DNA of 64,000 nt from the NCBI RefSeq assembly GCF_901709675.1, contig NC_051099.1:5644001-5708000 (forward strand), in the 5' to 3' direction. The position numbers and the translations under genes are program-made. This DNA comes from Syngnathus acus (Eukaryota; Chordata; Actinopteri; Syngnathiformes; Syngnathidae). The first letter of the stretch is position 1. Every line of letters begins with the position of its first letter. This document shows, piece by piece, positions 24,737 to 36,600 of the stretch. The notes beneath the pieces are model-generated. The model had not been told where the DNA came from and ran no database searches. It saw only the letters and a program-made list of their open reading frames with translations.

Positions 24737-26037
24737 ATATTCAAACTACACTCGGAAAAACTACCCATACACATATTTCAAGGTACAGAAAATGGCGACT
24801 AACTGAGAAAGTACGTATTGCTGAAATCATTAACGTACGGAATCACGATGCTAACTTCGGAGTTTCCGAAGGATGAGGCACTGAGCATGACGTGATGGAT
24901 GATGCAATCATCAACTGACCTCATTAGCTAAATAGTCTCTGATCGCTCATGTGTTATTTAACCACAGCGCAATTTGAGCTAAAATCGTCACAGCCATTTG
25001 CGGCTAAATGCGAGCTTTAAAGGCGGCGGGCGGATGCGTGTCCTCATCACCATTACAGCCTGAAGGACGACATAAAATTAGAAAAGGGGATGAAAAAAAA
25101 AAGGCTGCCTTTTTTTTTTTAGTGCAATTAGTTTGTCAAAATATTCCACGCGACCACGTTTAAAAGCCTCGCCTTCAGATTATTCTCATATAATCGGCCG
25201 ATTTAAATAACGTGAGTCATTAGCGGGGGGAACTAAATTCCCCACGGAGACTTTGTATATAGACTTAACTATATGGCCCATATAGACGGCTTTCCCCCGT
25301 TGTGTCATTAGCCTTCTTTGCTGCTAATTAAAGGTGATGCTAATTGAGGTGCGGAGGCTAAAATACAAACCAAAACCAAAGCAAGCTGAATAGAAGACAC
25401 AGGTTCCTTTCTAATTCCGGTTGAAGATGAATAAGAGAGATGTTCTAATTTTAGAACGATAACTTCATAACAACGCAGAGCGCCTAAATAGCTTTCTGTT
25501 GTCAAGGGGAGACTTATGTGTCTGTGTACTAGCGTTGCTACTTGTGATGTATTTGACAAAGGCTGCGGAGGGCCGCGTTGCAATTGAACAACGCTGATGC
25601 CTTTATGCCCATTGAATGCGACATGACGTCTGTCATGTAAACAGCGAGCGGCAAGGTATCGCGGCGCATCGAAAAAAGCCATGTTAAAGAGTCCCCCCCG
25701 ACGTGTTGGACAAAAGGCTAACATGAGGGTTTTTTTTTTTTTTACTTTTTCGTCAGGCGGGAAGCGAGTGAAAAGCTTTTGTGTGGCCTAGGTCGAGTAA
25801 TCAATCTCCGATGAAAGGCATGTGTGATTTGATGGCAAATGCCACAGAGGTTTTGGTGAACACTTTACAAGGACGTGTACTGAACGCTCTGTACTTGATG
25901 TATATGAGTGTTTTACTTGTCCTTGTACCTCACATAAACAACACGGGAGTTACTTGAAAGCTGACGGTAAGACGAGTCCTGAAAATCAACATCATTTGTT
26001 GTTTTAGCACAAATGAAATGTATTCGCATACGTTTTG
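24737..26037. other. Unannotated non-coding sequence
   Basis: No gene is supported. Homopolymer tracts occur at 25092-25101 (A), 25110-25120 (T) and 25731-25743 (T). Confidence 0.55.
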
Positions 26038-26388
26038 TACCGTATTTTCCGGACTATAAGGCGCACCGAACTATAAGGCGCACCATTAATGCATCATGTC
26101 AGATTTTTAATCCAAATCAAATCATTCTCCATTTTATCTTTTTTATTTCAACTTCAGAATCAACAAATTACTTTATAAATCACAAAATAATGATCCATAG
26201 TCTTTTTGATTCATGATTCATAGTCTTCAGCGGGCCACTTATGATTGATTTCATGACACAATGCTTCGGGCCAGTTTAAATTTAGGAATTTGGTCCATAT
26301 ATAAGGCGCACCGGACTATAAGGCGCACTGTCGGCTTTTGAGAAAATTTTAGGTTTTTAGGTGTGCCTTATGGTCCGGAAAATACGGT
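26038..26388 (+). mobile_element. TA-flanked inverted-repeat MITE, subfamily A, copy 3
   Basis: It starts TACCGTATTTTCCGGACTA and ends GGTCCGGAAAATACGGT followed by CC, so the right-hand TA has been lost. The centre is the same as in the 4647 and 43753 copies (TTAATGCATCATGTCAGA, TTCAGCGGGCCACTTATGA, GGGCCAGTTTAAATTTAGG). It is non-coding. Confidence 0.87.
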
Positions 26389-29261
26389 CCTGATGGGACT
26401 GACACAAAATGGCCGTATATAATCAATGGACTATTTCAAGATGGGTTTTATTCTGCTACATTTGCCAAGTACGAGTGTTCAAACGGTACAAGTAGCAGCA
26501 CTGTTTCTCCCATCGCGCGCAAAAGAAAAAAAAACATTTCAATTTTACGCCTCGTGCACTTCCCACACTTCCCTGACATGCCATCCACTTAGCCGTAAAG
26601 TTCATTCTAATGCCTCCGTCCCCCTTACGGAGCGCCAACTTGCCGAGGAGATCTGGGAGATAATAACACAGGTGGCCCGAACAGCATGGGAAGCCTCAAT
26701 CTCTAAACATCGCCCCGAGGGGAGAAGGAGGCGGAGGGAGGAGAGCGCAATATGGCGACTTTAGTTTCACCTGGCCTCACAGTTTGACCTCTGGACCGAA
26801 TGTCAATTCCTCCGGAAGAGATGGAAAATAATTAAGGGGCAAAAAGACTTCTCAGGTCGATAAGTGGTCGCGAAACACACTTTAACGCATAGCGAGAAGA
26901 CGAGAAGATATAAAGTGCTATCACACAATGGAACGCATCTTAAGTAAGTGATAATTGGCCTCTCTCGGCGAGAAACACGGGGTCACCACAAATTGTGGAT
27001 TTTCATGTTGAACTTTCTTTTCCTATTCACGAAGTAGTTTGAGGAAACGATCGAACGTTTCGGGAAGTTTCCCGCTCTCTTGCCGAGCTTCTTTTATCTA
27101 TTTGTCGCCGCATATGCTAGCGGAACATTTTCATCCTGTGCGCCAGGTGTTGATGGAGGTGAAGCGCAGGTAAGGCTTCCTGTGCTGGCAAGGGCATCGG
27201 CAAAGGAGCAGACGGGACACGAGGGGGTGCGGCAGTAACATCCGGGGAAAATATTTTGTTGGATTGAAATTGAATTGAACCTAAAGAATCGAAAGAGTTG
27301 ATGCCTAACCTTAGCAGGTTTACTGTCAACGATGAGCTGAACACCTTCTGTTTATTAGTTTTGACACTTTATCGAGAACAATTTGTCTTTGTCATTGTGC
27401 TTTACAAGATTGACGGATACCTCCGACAGTTGTTTGACAAGACTACGCAGCGTAGCGTCCACACAACATGGAGTATGCCAACACTTTGAAGTCAAGGCAG
27501 CACTGCCTTAGCGGTATTTTGATGAATCCAAGTCTTTGATTTTCCATTGAACTGAAGGTTATCAGGAGTGAAGTAGTGATGGAGAGAGGAGGAGGAAGAT
27601 CTTTTTTCCTGCTGACCTGCTTCCTCCGCATGCTCGCTCGCCCTCCACGCCCCCTTCCCCTCTGGGCAGCCAGGTGGCCGGGCTGGGCACAGACGGCCCT
27701 CCTTCCCTCCTCCGTGCTGGCCCTGCTGGTCCTCCAAAACACCAAGCAAAAGCACTGGTGGGAGGGAGGGAGGACGCCGGCCAGACGCGCTACAAAGGGC
27801 CAAGATGGCCATGCCGCGTTTGAAACTTTTGGCACGCTAGATCAGAGGACGGCAGGATGGGATGGCAGGCGTGAGTGAGATTTTCTGAAATCTTCAGGAA
27901 GATTCAAACGTGCGAGACGCCGAGGCCGGCGGCACGGGCAGACGTGCCGAGCGTTAACCGGTGACTTGCGACAGATATAGATCGGACTCGAAGCGTAAAC
28001 AAAACGCTCACTCGGACCTGGACGCCGGCCCAATTAAGCAGCTCGCAGATTGGGCTGTCATAGCCACTTCTGGGAGGATCCCCAATAAAGTAGCGCAATT
28101 AAACATTCAACTCCAGGTTGCCAGCTGAAGTCCTATTTTTTGGCTTTCAACAAAGTTGGCTGGCCCTGCTGTCAACTGCCACCAACTGGGAGACCTTGTC
28201 GCGCTTTGGGGCAATGCAGTCACCAGCGAACACAGCGGGTCCATTGATCCGAAATCCAGAGCATCAAACTGTGAGGTCATCCGCATTTGTAGCGAACAAA
28301 AAGAAATACGAAGAGCCGAGCAAAAGCGAATGCCGGAGCGTTTTGATGCTGGAGAGCGAGTCACGCCTGCGGTCGAGTGTTTCACACGGGGACGTGAATG
28401 GGAATGTTTCGGACAAGTTGAGCGGAGTCGCCCGTGGCGTCGTTTAACCTTTGCGGGCACGGACTCATTTGCCAGTTAAAGCCATCCCTCCAAGAATGTG
28501 TCTGCAGTCCAGGCAGACAAAGGCTAGATCTCATGTATCTCATTCAAAGGGTGCCCGGATCTCAATGCTGACCCCCTTCCCCCTCCCCAAAAGGCTTGTT
28601 GCGCATCTCCATCCACGGAGCAATATTCTGCCTCGGGAAGTATTAGCACATTCATTCGAGGCTTTTTTTTTTTATTGTTAACTGTCATCCTCAAAGAAAA
28701 GTAGCTTTCAAGAGGGTGAGCGATTAGCATTCAGGAAAGCAATTAACTCATTAGGCTAGCTTAGTCTACGTTTTGTCGCATGTCAGATTTGTGGCCGTGT
28801 GATTTTCTTACACCACAGCATGAAAATAATTTTGGCTGTCATTTGTAACAGTTTTTTATGTTTAAGCATTATCAACAGTCAGAGACTTCCCAAATGGAGG
28901 ACATGGCTCCAGGAAGTCAGCAGAGGGCAAACATTTTAGTCTTCCTTGTTTCTCTCAGGCATTTTCTTGTCTTTTTGATGGCAACTCTGGTGTTGAGGAG
29001 CTCAAAAAGAGCCAATGGAGGGATCCAGCCAACAGAGCGGCGACTCGGGCGAAAAAGCCGGGGAAAAAAATAAAAAGCCCAACAACAATTGCAGCCTCGT
29101 TGCATCAGTTTGATGCCAGGGGCCGCCAGAGCATTACTGGAAGATTCGTCATCCCCGAAGCAAACGAGGTCTTGAAAAGTTAAAAGCCAAAACAGCGCTG
29201 TGAAGTGACTGATCTTTGAGCAAACACACCGTTCCGCCATTAGCCCAACCAACCCCCCCCG
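26389..29261. other. Unannotated non-coding sequence, locally GC-rich at 27.6-28.1 kb
   Basis: No gene is supported. Overlapping open frames on both strands at 27443-27878 come from a GC-rich, purine/pyrimidine-skewed block (ending near AGGTGGCCGGGCTGG) and show no family motif. The block is not clearly CpG-island-like. Confidence 0.5.
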
Positions 29262-29285
29262 CCTCCCTCCCTCCCTCCCTCCTCC
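29262..29285. repeat. (CCTC)n pyrimidine tract
   Basis: A short run of CCTCCCTCC units. It extends the minus-strand open frame through purine-rich Gly/Arg codons and helps explain that frame's length. Confidence 0.9.
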
Positions 29286-29361
29286 ACATTGCGATTTAGC
29301 TAAAAGACATTTGACTGGATTAATCTGGGCCGCCTGGAAGGTGAAGATAAAACGTACATAC

Positions 29362-29545
29362 GTCCAGGGGCCCAATATGCGAAGGACAAGGAGGATGGGG
29401 ATAATCACGCCGAGCAAAACGCCGATCTGAGACATTGTGATGATAATTATCGTCCCGGCACCAAGGTCGGTCGGGATCCTGAAGGAGTTGGGAAACTTCA
29501 ATGGAGCCGTCCCGTATCTGCCGTATAAGCGCGCACGACAAGGTC
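29362..29545 (-). other. Speculative exon-like segment encoding a hydrophobic helix
   Basis: On the minus strand one frame reads PLKFPNSFRIPTDLGAGT, then about 27 mostly hydrophobic residues including MSQIGVLLGVIIPILLVLRI, then LGPW. Roughly three quarters of the third-codon bases are G or C, unlike the neighbouring sequence. The segment ends at GTATGT, a good 5' splice site. Possible 3' splice sites are TACGGCAG and CCAACTCCTTCAG. I do not recognise a family. Neither acceptor gives a reading phase compatible with the candidate first exon at 29980-30040, so the two are not linked by direct splicing. It could instead be a conserved non-coding element or chance. Confidence 0.2.
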
Positions 29546-29979
29546 AACGGCGAACTTTTGGCAATGACCCGAATGAATAAAAGGTCCAGATAAAGAACAA
29601 TGATTAATTGCCACGTGCGAGGCAAGGACAAAGGCTGGAGTTGCTAATCGGACAGCGCCACCCTCGGGACACGTCGGTGTTGTCCTTTCCCGGCATCTGT
29701 CCGCCCAATCCGAGCCTGTTTGTTATATTTTCTACCTGTTCCTACCTGGTAGGACGGTCAGGGGACATTAAAATGACATTCCCGCAGATCCCCCAACCTC
29801 CTTTTCCAGTATTTTTTTTAATGCTTCATTTCCTCTGACAGTCAGGGGGAGGCGACACGGACGGAAGGAGGAATATTTTTAACCGATGCCGATGAATCAT
29901 CTCGGCAGCCCCGCTACCTCCGGGGGCCATGCTGTGACGGGGCGGGAGGGGGTTGAGAGATGCCGCTTTCAGGACTTAC

Positions 29980-30040
29980 CTGCAGAAAGACACACAAAAA
30001 AAAAAAGAAAGGCGCTTAGAGACAAAACAAAGAATCTCAT
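29980..30040 (-). other. Speculative signal-peptide first exon with a perfect 5' splice site
   Basis: On the minus strand an ATG at 30040 opens MRFFVLSLSAFLFFFVCLSA: a basic residue at position 2, a long hydrophobic core and a small-residue end (LSA) like a signal-peptidase site. The frame meets CAG|GTAAGT, a nine-of-nine 5' splice consensus, after 61 coding bases (phase 1). The ATG has C at -3, a weak start context. The same bases also read as a pyrimidine tract plus CTGCAG, a 3' splice site for an exon starting at 29979, so the site is ambiguous. A T11 run supplies much of the hydrophobicity. No TATA box and no matching second exon were found. Confidence 0.22.
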
Positions 30041-31276
30041 CTGTAATCTTGTGTTTACTTGTTTGGTCGCATGTTGTTTTGAAAGCAACTATTTGATGAC
30101 ATTTGGTGATAATGGGATGTCGTGTTGGGATAAGTGCGCCTTAGCATTAGCGGTAAGGTCAACACTCCACCGTTCGACATTTTGACATTATAAGATGAAA
30201 ATATGGATATCCCTTTTGTGGGAATAGTCGACTTAATTCTTGTGAGAAATTCAAAAATATCTATACAGATGGGGGTGGAAAAACGTATTCAGTTGCTTCC
30301 CATCTTTGGATTTTCCACTTCCATTGAAATGTTGCCACGGCAGCACGCATTAGAATATGTGTCATAACAGGCGTGCCATTGTCACGCGGTTATGAGCTAC
30401 AACTAAAGGAGGGAGGGAGGGAGGGAGGGAGGGAGGTGTGTGCGTGTCAGTGAACGGGGAGGCCAAATACGAACTGACAAGAAGAGGTGAAGGAGTGGGG
30501 GGAAACAACACATTCCATTTTTTTTTTTTTTTTCTGTTAGAAACACTGTTGACTGCAAGGGAAGCATAAAGCCTTTGTTATATTACTCGTGTTGCCCACC
30601 TAAAATGTTGACATAGTAGCAATATAACCCAACCAAAAAGTTCGCATTGTGCTGCTCTTGTAAGAATTTAATGCTATTAACTCGTTCCAGCGTCCATCCC
30701 TCCAAATATTTTTTTTTTTAAAATAAGAAATAAGAAATAAAGCACACCAAATCCGTCCTTGACACGCCACCAGTGTCCTTACGAGAGTCAAAACGTTTTC
30801 CTCACATACATATGCACATATGTAATAAAAGAACAATCTGCTACATGGGGGCAAAAAGCAGGTTAGAGCGTAATTTAAATAAAGTAGATTGGGCAAAGAA
30901 TGGACAGACGGAATCTTTAAGCAGCCCCCCACAGGTACGCAGCTGTTCTATTCGCAAAGCTCCGCCCACCCGCAAACATGCCGCCCAAGTCAATTGGGTG
31001 GTAAATTGTTTCACAGCTCTTATTTTCGAAACAGATGGAATGAAGGAAGGATGCACCCTTGCCAAAGTTGGAGAGTGATACACGCTGGCCGTGAACTCCC
31101 CGAGTGGAGGACTGCATTGCCCTCAGGGTCGCGCGGTTGTTTTGCATGAAGTATGAATCAAGAATTAATTTCATATTCAATGAAGCCGTGACTTATTGTG
31201 AAAAATAATTAAATAATGTAAACTTTAGCCATCATGATTATTCAGTGGGAGTTGCGTTGTCGTGTGTGCACCTTGG
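30041..31276. other. Unannotated non-coding sequence with simple repeats
   Basis: Contains (GGGA)n at 30408-30436, a T-rich run near 30519-30534 and no supported gene. Open frames on both strands at 30773-31180 overlap each other and lack motifs. Confidence 0.55.
30408..30436. repeat. (GGGA)n tract, potential G-quadruplex
   Basis: Seven consecutive GGGA units. Four or more GGG runs separated by single A residues meet the usual G-quadruplex pattern on the plus strand. Confidence 0.9.
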
Positions 31277-31290
31277 CCACAAGGGGGCAG
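31277..31290 (+). promoter_or_regulatory. Strong CTCF-type binding motif
   Basis: CCACAAGGGGGCAG, preceded by TTGG, matches the core CTCF consensus CCAC-AGGGGGCAG at every defined position. CTCF sites of this strength mark insulators and chromatin-loop anchors in vertebrates. The orientation is plus (the CCAC end is upstream). Occupancy cannot be judged from sequence. Confidence 0.6.
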
Positions 31291-33261
31291 TAAAATACAT
31301 AGACACCCCACGAAGATTTGTTTTAGAATTGCCGAAACATCAATGCTAGTTTCGTTAGCCTGTCTAGGGCATTTGGCATTGTGTTTTAGCATAAAGCTAG
31401 TCGACTTTAGTAAGTGAACGTTTATTTGGTTTAATTAAACACACAAGATATTTAATTAAACATCTAACTTATTTTTACTATAATAAAAGTAAAAAGTGTT
31501 GAAAAATTTCTAACAAGATCATTTCAATTTTACATAAAATACGAACAGAATGTTGATCGTGCAATAGGCTGCAATGGATTTTAACTTTAGTACGAAAAGC
31601 TTTAAGGTCTTCCTCAGCACTCGTTGCTTGAAAGCTCATCATGTTTTGTCCTAACTTTATTTTAATTAGAGGAGTTAATCCTTTCAAAAAGCAAACGCTT
31701 AATTGGAATCCTTACATTGTACTCAAACTTTGTCCCCGCTGAACATTAATACACTTGGAGAGGACCAGCTAATCAAATTAAAGCCGAATGAAAGGATGGC
31801 TCTGTGCTGACACGACAGAGACGGAACGGCACAGCCCGCCGAGCGTTGCCAGACTCTTCCAACTTTTATTGATTGGATCTTCTCCTGAAAAGTTCCCACG
31901 GTGCTGCGAAACATCTGCTGCCTTGTGATGGGGGCCGGGGAAAAAAAAAATGTATACTGTATATGCAGGGGCCAATCTGCCCGTGTCTCATAAAACCCCA
32001 GGGCTCGGCATAAAAGTGCTGATTAATAGCCGGTCCGCATTAAAAATACAATCGGGTTGAAGAGCGCCAACTGTGCTTCTGGCTCGGGCGTCAACTTCAC
32101 TTTTGGAATGTGCGGCGATATTGGCCGGGAAAAGCGGAAGCATAAGAAAGACGCGTCGCCTCGTGCCTTCTGTGCAGAAAAAAAAAAAAACGCGGTCAAC
32201 TGCAAATATATACATAGAATGACAGATAAGGAAGCCTATAAAACAAGCCCAGCGGGGGGTTTTACTGGGGGAAATTATTTAGGCATGAACAGTAATACCC
32301 TCCATTAAATTTTATGAACTCAATTACCTGGAGAAGGCTGACACGGCTCCAACCTCTCCAGATCGACGGGATTTCATTATCGCAACTGTGGATGCGTCGC
32401 CAGGTGTCAACTTTATTTTCCCTTCTTTTGTTTTCTTTCTGCTGTGTTTTGTTTTTATTTTCCCACGTTGAAATTGAAAGCTGATATAATAAATAGCAGT
32501 GTTACAGATTTACGCCAACGTTGCAGTTCCAACGGCCTGGAAACGTTGAAGAACTTTTTGGGTTTTGAACCGGTCATTATTAAAGTTGAGATTGGCGTTT
32601 TACAATTCATGAAGATTTTATGAGGCAGACAATATGTTCACTGTAACCCGTCAAAATGTACACAGGGGTCCTGGCTTTACAGACGGTGCTCTCTACATGT
32701 CCCACTCCTGTCAGCTAAGTGAAAAACAATGTTCGGCCCAAATGAAAGGGGGGCACAAATTCCGCCGAGACTCGGATTATCCTTGACCGCGGAAAGAAAA
32801 TGCTTTGAATCTACGTCGAAGCGAAGGGGCCATTCGGCATCAAAACGCATCACTCTTTTTTTTTCTCTCCCAGTCAGCTGCGGTTGAGGAAACCTCGATG
32901 AAACGAACACGGCCTGCCCGAGGCGTAGATTGAGGGCGGAGGAAAAATCGCAATCTGAGAGGCAGAAAACGAAGCCTCCTTCGGGGAGAATCCACACGAG
33001 ACCCGGGCGAAGGCGGGGTCGGGAAAAGGTCGCCGGATTGAACAGAAAGTGCCAGCCGTGATGAAGCACTCTGCCAAACGGGGGAAGCCTTTCCCGATGC
33101 GTGCCACCCGCGGGGAAAAAATGAAAACAAGCTTAATTCATCCAGGCCATCAGCAGGATGTCAAAAAAGCTGTAAAATTTGGTAGAATTTGCCATTTCCG
33201 GAAGGCTGTGTGGCTCCCTCACCGGTCAATAATAATAATAATTCAAATCTAAATGATATCG
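31291..33261. other. Unannotated non-coding sequence
   Basis: No gene or dispersed repeat is supported. Overlapping frames at 32677-33130 (minus) lack motifs. A13 and T9-type runs occur at 32180-32191 and 32856-32864. Confidence 0.55.
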
Positions 33262-33269
33262 ATCTTTCG

Positions 33270-33599
33270 CACTGGTGTCAAACTCAAGGCCCGGGGGCCA
33301 GATACGGCCCGCCACATCATTTTATGTGGCCCGCAAAGACAAATTGTGCATCAAAATCGTGTGTCATTACTAGAATTGCAAATTGTCTTCACTTTTAATA
33401 TCTTTTTTTTTTTTAAATATTTGACAAATTTTTACTTGTCTGATTTGAAAACGAGTTATTTGTCAGTTTGTTTTTGTAGCTTTTACTGTATTAAATATGA
33501 GGTGCTCATACATTTATTTGGGTTGACAGTCATAATGGCCCTCCGAAAGAAGCTATGACTACAATGCGGCCCACGAAAAAAAAGAGTTTGACACCCCTG
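33270..33599 (-). mobile_element. Non-autonomous hAT element, copy 2, inverted relative to copy 1
   Basis: It starts CACTGGTGTCAAACTC and ends AGAGTTTGACACCCCTG. The flanks ATCTTTCG (33262-33269) and ATCTATCG (33600-33607) agree at seven of eight bases, a slightly aged hAT target duplication. The arms GGCCCGGGGGCCAGATACGG and CATAATGGCCCTCCG mirror those of the element at 12795-13116, so the two form inverted repeats about 20 kb apart. It has no coding capacity. Confidence 0.92.
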
Positions 33600-33607
33600 A
33601 TCTATCG

Positions 33608-36600
33608 ATTGTCAACCGGTGGTCCCCTAGTGGTCTGTGGCGGTATTGCGGGCTTGAGTTTTGCTAGTATGGAGTGAGGAGAAAAAAAAACACCCAGGTG
33701 ACTCCAAAATCAAAAAAGCAACAGATTGTCAGAAATTGTGTCCAGCCTGATTGTCCAGCACGCTGGCAGTTCTTCATTGCAACAGCCAGTAGCAGCAGTA
33801 CCAGCACCAGCCTCCTGCAGGGATGAGCAGTTTTTGAAACACAAGTTGGACGCCATCCTAAAATGATGTTGGGGGGAAATTAGAGTGACAATCTGTTTTT
33901 ACGCCGCTTCTTAGCGGTTATCAGCATGGGTGAGTGTTGCCTGATTGGAAAAGGGTGCCGAGAAGCCCCCCAGTGACCGACGGTATAATGGGATGTGCCT
34001 TTAATCTCCTGTTTAGTTCCTTGGATAGTGTTGTCTTAAGTGCTTTGTCTGCGTTTGGATGTACTACCCTCTCTAATAGGACTTAAGCCCCCTTCCGTCT
34101 CTTCACATGCCAGCTCAGGGCGGGGGGTGACCGGGGGGTGACCGGGGGAGGCGCCACATTGGCCTGTTTTTTACACACATGCAATGAATGAATGAAATAA
34201 AATAACGCAGATTGGACCACAAGTTCCAATTGGTCCCATATCAGTTAAGTTGACCCATCAACATTGAGATTAGACAGCAGGACACCGCACCAGGGGGAGT
34301 CGCAATGGAACATAATCTCTCAACAAGGAGAGCATCACTGACACTAATGTGCACTTTAATCAGTCATACTTAATCTGGTGTCACTGCACGACACGCCCGA
34401 CGCTGGATCGATGGCGTGTCGGTCATCAGTTTTGGAATTGCGGACATGCTAAACTTCATTGTCAAAATTAATTCAGAAATTCGAAAATGTAGCACTTCTG
34501 CTATCTCCATCCTGACAGCATTGGAATTGAAATCAACCAAGCGTTTTTTGTGACGTGAAAACTTACACGATGATACATAAGGAGCATCTGCCGTCATTCA
34601 ACACAACAGAACACAAAGTCCAAACGGGAAACGCAGGAGCCCATCGGGGCCAACTTGAAATTGCCTATGATCCCCATGCATCTAAAACTGAATTAACCTC
34701 CATGTAGCAATTGTCTCTAAAAACACTCAGTAATCCTCTTGCTGGGTGTAAGAGCATCAACGCAAACAAGTGCTTCTGTTGATGCCAGCGATGGAGATCA
34801 GCCTCCACTGGCAGCAATTAGAAGCTGGTCCATTTAGCCCACATCAATTCTTATCAATTCATCCCGCAGAGATGTACAGTCTCTAAAAATAAAAAAAAAT
34901 AAAAAATGTGAAAATATAAGGAAGGAAGAAAACTCAAGCCTTGGAGAAAGATTGAGCCCATTATTGCACCTTGGAGTGCCGACGCAGTGACAGGTAAATG
35001 TTGCCTCTGAAGAAAAGGTCCCAAGATGACAACATTCACCGCGGGAATGACGATTATCCCTGATTCATCATCTCAAATACCGCAGTGCTTAGTGAATTCC
35101 TTGCCTGCAGCTTATCAGCGGCAGACGTTCCCTCCCTCCCTGTCTTTCTCTCTATCTTTCTTTCTTTCAGCCACTGTCCTTCCTCAGCAAATCCCACAAG
35201 CCAAACGTATGAGTCCGGAAAGCTAACGGAAGCGATGACGCTTCTGATTAGCAGGAGCCCAACAGAGCGCCGGTGCTTATTATGCTAAATGCAAAGAGTG
35301 ACCAAACACCACGTTTCAATATTTCACACCAAATTAATTAAAAAGAAAGCTTTGACGCAATGAAAAAGCCCAATATTGCACCTGATGCATGATGGGAACA
35401 TCTGCTGGCAACATCCTGGAACTCCTGCAGGGGTGTGTGACATCATGACAAATTGATATTGGTTTTGTTTTTTAAACACAAAAGCGACAATGCCAATTCT
35501 GAAGACGTTCCAGAGCAACAAACTAAAAAAAACAAAATAAAAAAATAAAAAAAACACACACAAGTACGTATATTCAACGCACAAACCTGCTGACAGAGAA
35601 AAATGGGGATGTACCTTACACTGATTCCTGGTCCAATAATGGTCTCACTATATGAATATTCTATTTGTGTTTTCCCCAAGAATCAGGGCACGGTTGCCTG
35701 GCGGGACTTTCTATAAATACAGCCTTGACGTGCTACATGCTTCTTGCGGTCCTCTGTGAATTCACCGGACTTGCTCGAAGTGAAAAGAAACTATATTTCT
35801 TAAAGTGCTCAAGGATGATCTCTGTTCTGCCATGATCTCTCTCGAGGCAACGACCTGTCGCGAGCCCAACCAGCCTGACCGATTCATGCTCTAGCGATAT
35901 GGACAACGTGTCGTTTGCCTCCTCCTAATTGTTCTCCTTTAGTTGCTGTGTTGAAAGCATCTTTGTCCACCACCAGCCAAGTAACCGCCTGCACAAAATA
36001 TATGTCGAGCATCCCAACAAAAAAGTAAAAAAAACCTTTAAAATAAGCATGCGATAACGACATATGGTTGCCAGGATGCTCGCGGTGGCCGTCAGTGTGT
36101 CCATCATTTTGTGCTTCCACGCTGGCAGATGCCGCTGATGGCTCTTTGGAAATGGCAGTTTCCTTGACACGCCGTGATGCAAGGGAAGTGCTTTAAAATC
36201 GTAAGAAGGCATGAGTGATGGAGCAATGCAAGGCGGGAATGAGGGGAGGTGTCTGTGTCACTGCCAGGCTCCCTGCCTGAGGTTGTTTCAGCTACGCCGC
36301 TAGTTGCCTGGGTGACAACCAAGACTCCCACAGCGATGCATCACCGAGCCCGAAAGGCCCAGTGATGGAAGGGAGGGGAGGGCCGGCCCGGCCGGCAGTG
36401 TGCCGACTGTTCGGCGGCGGCGCGGCTTTTATTTATTTTTCATCAAAAGGTAGCAGGGACGTTGGCCCCGGATGTCGATATGCTGCTCTATGCTGTTATT
36501 TGTCTGGACGTATTGATCTAGAAAGTACATGTGGGAGTACGATAATTGACATGCAGACCAAGCAACAATAGGAACATTATGAGGGGCAAGGTTAGAATCT

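Noticed and set aside
24800-25330. Possible bacterial or phage-like content or CRISPR array
   Set aside because: No regularly spaced repeats, no dense gene packing and no ribosome binding sites occur anywhere in the window. The repeats are eukaryotic transposons and microsatellites.
28917-29501. The 194-codon minus-strand frame taken as a whole gene
   Set aside because: It starts at TTG, and its second half runs through a (CCTC)n tract giving Gly/Arg-rich low-complexity codons. Only the upper part (29362-29545) shows any coding-like bias.
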